This document shows, piece by piece, positions 58,347 through 64,000 of a stretch of DNA of 64,000 bases. The DNA is taken from positions 17,488,018 through 17,552,017 of the forward strand of contig CM119265.1 of the NCBI GenBank assembly GCA_051294375.1, read 5' to 3'. A program made the position numbers and the translations under genes. Under the pieces are notes generated by a model, which was given only the letters and a program-made list of their open reading frames with translations, did not search any database and had not been told where the DNA came from. Positions within the stretch are counted from its first letter, which is position 1, and each line of letters starts with the position of its first letter. The stretch is from Paraspadella gotoi. Lineage: Eukaryota; Chaetognatha.

Positions 58347-61300
58347 CGACTCTCCCCCGCCCCCTCAAATCGCTTCATTGATTTATGGCACCAATTTGTG
58401 CCACGGGGGAAAATTTTCAAAGTCGCTTCTGGATCAAAGTTCGGGGCTGATTCCGTCTGCCTCGGCTAGGGCCTATCGCCCTATCGGGTGTAGTCGCTTA
58501 ACAACCGGCGTTTTACGGCAAAACCGACAAACGAAAAAGAAAAAGTTTGAGTACCGCGTATTTCGGTTAAACTTAAAGTTAAAGCAATTCCAAATATGGA
58601 ATGGAAAGTAAACCCTTCCTCGTTAAAGTTTTGTTTCGCTTTGTTCTTAGACACGACGAAGGGAAAAGAAAACAGGAAATAAAAAAAAATCATTTCTGTT
58701 TTTTGGGAAAAGTAGAAAACGATTATCCAGAAAATCTTTAACAATATCTTTTGGCTGTTGTAAATTAATTTTCTTATTAATCAACTTATATTTTTTTTTT
58801 ACATTTCTTTGATATTAACTTAATTTCAGGTTAATCTATATTCTAATTTTCCCAAAAAAAATTCGAACGTCAGGATTTCTTTTCAGTTTCTCTCTTAGAG
58901 CTTCCTGATTTCTCCCATCTCCAACTAAAAGTCTCTCCCTTTTCGGTTTTCCTCTCCCTCGCCATCATTCCCTCTATAAAAACTCCCCTTAATACTCATT
59001 CGTTTCGCTTCCGGTCGATCGCCACGCCCCCTAAGCCCGTCGGGTCATCTTACGCCGCTCGGTCTTTCCCAGGGGTCGCATTCCCGCCAAATCCCCCTCT
59101 CACAGCGGACGGGCCACCCGGCCACCCCGCACTCAAATCTCACCCTATCGACAATTCTCTTCCATTCCCCATCACTCTTTCAGATCCAGCTCCCTCTGCT
59201 GCACTCCAGCTCGCGTCACCCCTGGCATTCTCGACCTCGCTTCCAGGGTCTTGCTTCCCGCTCACCCGTCACCCCACGGCCCTGCCTTTTTCGGGGTCGC
59301 GCCCGCTGTGGCCCGCCTTTCGCTTTCAGTCCCTCGTCTTATCGCGGCGACGCACGAACGTCGACCGCGCCCTCGTGTCACAGCCTCCTCCTCCTCCTCC
59401 TCATCCTCTTATCTCCTCATCCTCCGCCTCCACGACCTCCTTTGCCTTTTTTTATCTTTTATCTCGTCCGCCGACTTTCGCGCGCTTACTTACTTTACTT
59501 ACCTTCTAACCTATTTTTCTTTTTTTACTTTTAGCACTTGAGTTTAATTACAAATTACAAAGAAATTGCATTGTAACGAAAATTAGCATTGAGAAAGTAG
59601 CAAGAAATATAAAAATTTGAGAGTAAAAAAGGTAAAGAAACCGAATAAATTACATTGTGCAATTTGTACGTCCTTTTTCTTCTCGCCTCCTTCCTCCCCT
59701 TTTTCCCCCTTTTCCCCTTCCTCCCCCTTTACCCTCTTTTTTCCTTCCTTCCCTTTTTTCCCCTTTTCTCCATCCTCCCTTTCTTTTCCCTTCGATATTT
59801 CTCCCTCCGCCGATGTTTCCTTTTCGGGTGAGTACCTCGAACCTCACCTTTTCTCCATGACTCCTCATTCGCTTTCCTTCCTTAAATCCTTTGATTCAGT
59901 CTACAGACTGGTTCCTCACCTTTTAATTTTCATCGTTTCCGCTTTGATCTCCGGGTTTTCAAATTACATTTACAACGTTAATATTTCAGTTTATCTATGT
60001 ATAGTATAAAATATATATAAATACAATATATATACATCTATGTATTGTATACAAACAATATCACCGCCCAAACTCATGGCTCATCTCCCTCTCCGAAGAC
60101 CAATTCCAATCCTTTCCGAAAGTGGGCGTGGTCGTGATCTTTTTGGCCGCCAAAAGTGTTGATCCTTCTGAGGAAAATAAAAAAAAAAATCCTCGTTTAT
60201 TGCTGCTATGGGTCGCGATAATGTGGAAGGGAAGAGAGAGGTTCTGGACCGAAGATGGTGGGTTATGTGGAGAATCGTGTGGTGTGTCCACGGCGAGAGT
60301 CTCATTCCTCGATCTCGGTAGCGTGACCCTCTACCTCGTGGCGAGACCCCATTCGCGACCTAGGCGACCTGGGACTAAAAACAGTTTTTTTTTCTTTTTT
60401 TTTCATTATTATCTGTCTTTTTTATTTCTTTTTTCTTCTATCCTACAAGTAAAAAGGAAAAAAAGGATAGATAGATTCATAGAAAGAAATTCAGAGACGT
60501 AAGAGAGTAAAGCGAAAAATAAAAGAAAAACAAACAAGAAAGAAAGAAAGCAAAAAAGAAAGGAGGAGAGAATCGATGAAGAAAGAAAGAAAGAAAGAAA
60601 GAAAGAACAGAAGAAAAAAAAAGAGAGACGTACAGAGAGACAGGGACTACAGCGCGAAAGGTTGTGTCCAGACAAGATATCGTTCGCATTAGCGAAGATC
60701 AATCTTCCACGGTTATTTCCCTCCTCTTCCTCTTTCCTATCGAATAACACGTGTCTCCTCCTCCGCGAGTTCCTCCTCCCCCCCCTGCGATTTCCTCTCT
60801 TCATGTTTGCGAGGTGACTGCAGGTTAAAAGCCAACGTCTTCTGCGATCCGAAAGGTTTGACCAGAAAAGGACTGAGAAGTAAGGAAGAAGGGAGAAGGA
60901 GAAGGAGAAGGAAGAGTAGCAGGGAAGAGGAAAAAGGGGAGGAACTCGGAAAGGAAGGGCCGAGCTAAAATAAGTTTCTTCGTTTCGTTTAATGGAAACT
61001 AACGGAAATGCGGTAAGTGAAGTGACAACGACAAGTCAAGTATTTACAGGAACGGAAATTGTTTTGCAATTTATATGTAGCAGACTTTTTATAAAAAAAA
61101 AAAATTCACCCATGCTCTTAACGGAGACAAACACTGAAATGAGAGAAACCTAAAAGCCAAGAACCCCCCCCCCCCTCCGCGAATGAGAGCATCGACCCTC
61201 TTTTCTTGGGTTCGACGGGCGGTGACCTCGCGACCCGCCGGCGACCGGGCCATCGCCCATCTTTGACCGATATCACTTTTCGAGGTCGAAGATAATTTGC

Positions 61301-61954
61301 GAAACAAAGCGCGAAGCACCAAAATCTCGACGAAACGAAAATAAAAGGGGGGCTTGGATTCGATGTCGAGTCCAACGTGCCAGGCGTCGACTCGAGCGGG
61401 ACGTCCGCCCGAATGCGGGCTTTCGAGCTCGCGCCCATCTCACGTTTCGCTCAAGACTATTTCTTGAGCTGCTCGTATTTACCGTATTTTCGCGGCGTCG
61501 TTTCTGATTTCGATCTTTCAATCGACGGACGATCACGATTGACTATCGACCTATTCGCAAATCGCAAATTCGCAAATCGCAAAATTCGCAAATCGCACGT
61601 CGCCGTCCGTCAAAGGCGTTCGTCGACTTTTTTTCAGCGTCTTTTTCTCTTTTTTACGTTTGCTTATTAAAAAGATGAAGAATGAGGAGGAGGAGGAGGA
61701 GGAGGAGGATTTCTCGATTGGTCAGGATTGAAATTGAAATCACGTCGAATGTCGGCCAGAGACGCTCTCTAAGGCGGCGTGGGGAAGGGGGTGGAAGGAG
61801 GGATGCGAGTGCAAAGGGAGGTCGAGGGGAAGAGGGGGCAAAAGAATTTAGAAAAGTGAAAAGATTTCGTGGTTTAGTCTCGAATTCAAAGTTCAAATGT
61901 TCGAGTTCAAATGTTTTTTATCTTTCTCTCTAACACACTCTGTTCCCTCCTTTC

Positions 61955-61971
61955 TTTTCTCTCTCTCTCTC

Positions 61972-62010
<39 letters not shown>

Positions 62011-62018
62011 CTCGTCTC

Positions 62019-62085
<67 letters not shown>

Positions 62086-62107
62086 CTCTCTCTCTCTCTC
62101 TTCTCTC
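61955..62107. repeat. (CT)n microsatellite, interrupted
   Basis: CT blocks separated by short interruptions such as gatctcgt and tcgtc over about 150 bp. Confidence 0.95.
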
Positions 62108-62466
62108 TTTCACGCGCGTAGAATGTGACACTTTACGTCACGGCGTCCGTCTTGTCATCTGTTAGCTCCATCAAACGTCGTCGTCGCCGTCGTCGTTCGT
62201 CGTCGTCAGTCGTCGTCGTCGCCGCCGCCACCAAGTCACGGTAGGCGTAGGTGGAGAGAGTAAAAGGGGCTCAGTTCGGAGAGGGTGGAGAGGCGTGAAG
62301 TAAGGCGGGCGCGACGTTGGGCGGATGAGAGGAAAGGGAAAAGTGTCAAAAATTGACCTCGGGAAAGAAGTGCGCACACGGCCGGCGCGTGACCCGACAT
62401 CTGACCTTTAGGAAGATGCGCACCTGACTTCATCTTTCTCTTTTGCCAATATATAAAGATGCTTCG

Positions 62467-62468
<2 letters not shown>

Positions 62469-62542
<74 letters not shown>
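62469..62542. repeat. (GA)n microsatellite
   Basis: GA repeat of about 74 bp with one interruption. It is opposite in sense to the CT tracts on either side (61955 and 62740). Confidence 0.95.
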
Positions 62543-62727
62543 GAATCATTAAATCATATCGACGGGCTCAATGAGGTGACGATTCTGTTATCGGAGAAAT
62601 GATGAAAAATCCGCAAACTGGAAAAGTTTTTTTTTTTTTTTTGCAGGAAAATCATTTTTTTCTCGACTCAACCGCACGAAGAGGCTTAACCACCCGATTC
62701 ATCCTTTTAATCAACGTCTAGGAAATT

Positions 62728-62751
62728 CTCTCTTCTCTTTCTCTCTCTCTC

Positions 62752-62793
<42 letters not shown>

Positions 62794-62794
62794 T

Positions 62795-62843
<49 letters not shown>
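62728..62843. repeat. (CT)n microsatellite, interrupted
   Basis: About 115 bp of CT repeats with short breaks. With the GA tract at 62469 it could form an imperfect stem. Confidence 0.95.
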
Positions 62844-62845
<2 letters not shown>

Positions 62846-63469
62846 CACTTTTTTCTACCTCTTTCCACCTTGTGTCACAACCGCTTATTTCCCTCTCTAT
62901 CTTCACGTTTCATTTTTCTAGAAGTGCAAATCGTATTCTACCAACTGCTCCCTCTTTTTCTCTCCCCCTTTTCTCCTCTTCCCCATCTTCCCATTCCCAA
63001 TCCACCCTTTTTTTTTCCTTCCTTGCCCTATTCTTGACCCTTGGGGCCTTTGCCAGCCTCGAGTCAGAAGGCCCCTCATATGAAGGGCATATGAGAATGA
63101 AATTGCCTTTTGGCTTGAAAAAAAAATTGGAAAGGGCGGGGGAGGGGGAGAGAGATGAAGGCGGAGGGGAACGAAGGGTGAGGTAGTGAGAAGGCGGAGT
63201 GGGGCGAGGTGAGTGACTCGGCCAAAGATTAAATCCTAAGGACGTTTTGATGGATCCGAAGATCGGGGAGAGAGTAAGGGAGAGGAAGCGTCGAAGAGAG
63301 TCAAGTAAAAAAGGTTGGGCGAGATGGAGTGTGGAGAACAGGAAAAATAGAAAAGTCTTGGAGAAGGGGGGGGAAATGAGAAAAATACTTTTTCTTGCGG
63401 AACAAAGGAGATAATTTCACTTCCTGTAGAAAGAAAAAAATAAGATGAAAGGCTTTCACGAACTGAGGA

Positions 63470-63691
63470 AGGGAAAATGAGAGCGTTTCGCGAGTCAGCG
63501 AGTCGGCGTCTCGCTCGCGGCGTGAAAGAGGTACGGGCGGGCGAGCGATCCTCTCCTCTGACCGAAGGGGCGTGCCTTCGCGTCGGGGTCACCGAATCTC
63601 GGGCACGGGTCCCCCGTCGTGGGCGACCGGCGGGGCGGGACTGTGCGGGGCGGAGTCGAGGGCGGGTCGCCCTCGTGGCCCTAGGGGCCGC
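63470..63691 (+). promoter_or_regulatory. GC-rich patch, possible first exon or CpG-rich promoter
   Basis: Markedly GC- and CpG-rich compared with its surroundings. An open plus-strand frame from ATG 63478 runs to a donor-like gtgagttt at 63692, but the translation is Arg/Gly/Ala-rich with no recognisable domain. It could be a 5' UTR exon, a coding start of a gene to the right, or simply a CpG-rich promoter. Confidence 0.3.
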
Positions 63692-63965
63692 GTGAGTTTC
63701 TTTCCCCCGGAGATTTTAGTGGATGGAGTTCCCACGCGCGGGTTCCTTGATGGCGTCGTTGGTTTTGTAAATATTGGCCCCTTTGCGTCGGCGACGAACT
63801 ATAACTACTTATTTTAAGTCCAGGTAGTTTTTTGGGGGGGAGAAAGTCTAAGAAGTAACAAACCTTGTAGTATGTAAGCCTTTCAATCTGTGCAGAATAA
63901 TAGTAACGTGAATGAAACGAGTTAAATCTCTTTCTAAAGGGAGACTTCTAAAAAAAATTGACGTA

Positions 63966-64000
63966 ATTTATGAAATTGGTACAACCAATATAAGCTTCTA
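63966..64000. repeat. Fragment of the dispersed type C repeat
   Basis: The last 35 bases match the repeat at 27548 in the fusion-gene intron (tttatgaaattggtacaacc shared). The copy is cut by the window edge. Confidence 0.8.

Larger units (their letters stand above)
57311..63469. other. Gene-poor region with dense simple repeats
   Basis: No coding region can be supported. Besides the listed microsatellites there are pyrimidine-rich runs (58020-58200, 59660-59810), an AAAG-type run at 60535-60610, a poly-C run at 61167-61178, and triplet runs (cctcct at 59382, aggagg at 61685, gtcgtc at 62176-62230). The CG-richer part at 58980-59400 lacks a long frame with splice support. It may hold onecut regulatory DNA or intron. 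Confidence 0.55.

Noticed and set aside
59251-59541. 96-codon plus-strand frame with Ser runs
   Set aside because: Low complexity, no splice support, no recognisable domain.
60122-60502. 126-codon plus-strand frame
   Set aside because: Ends in poly-T and A-rich sequence; no domain; opposing frames of similar length exist.

Overview
This is a window of animal nuclear DNA. Genes are split by mostly short GT-AG introns, and simple-sequence tracts and degraded DNA transposons are common. The gene set is metazoan: an Atos/FAM214 regulator, a Cys-loop ligand-gated channel, a onecut homeobox gene, a ciliary microtubule inner protein of CFAP276 type, and modular secreted proteins. It suggests an invertebrate with ciliated cells; I cannot name the phylum. 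All exon models come from reading frames, splice consensus and phase matching, with no transcript data.

Layout. 28-8970 (+): Atos/FAM214 homologue, 5' end outside the window, with a dead Tc1/mariner copy in an intron. 10116-12099 (+): unrecognised four-TM protein. 12.2-13.2 kb: hAT-like non-autonomous element. 14039-15916 (+): ABHD2-type alpha/beta hydrolase. 16470-17455 (-): TXNDC9. 18745-21073 (+): Cys-loop receptor subunit whose last exon is copied in inverted orientation into its own 3' flank. 21.6-22.3 kb: a MITE. 22463-25729 (-): secreted discoidin-like protein. Head to head with it, 26626-36128 (+) is an 11-exon gene for a predicted 1881-residue secreted protein: two kringles, two discoidin-like domains, an active trypsin-like protease, LDLa, a dead protease domain, LDLa, seven EGF modules and a complete two-lobed BPI/LBP domain. 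All exon phases match and one exon holds both the last EGF and the start of the BPI fold, so this looks like a true fusion. It is the main discovery: a candidate innate-immunity protein joining a lipid or lipopolysaccharide-binding fold to a serine protease in one chain.

36.9-57.3 kb holds the same roughly 7-kb segment three times: the onecut homeobox exons (-) and a CFAP276-like gene (+). Copy 1 is clean with intact frames. Copies 2 and 3 carry single-base indels every few tens of bases and are separated by gaps of exactly 25 N. I read them as long-read gap fill that failed to close, not as a biological triplication. The onecut CUT-domain exon was not found here and probably lies to the right, which would put the ciliary gene inside a onecut intron on the opposite strand.

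57.3-64 kb has no supported gene. It holds long CT/GA microsatellites, low-complexity DNA and a GC-rich patch near 63.5-63.7 kb that could be a first exon or promoter.
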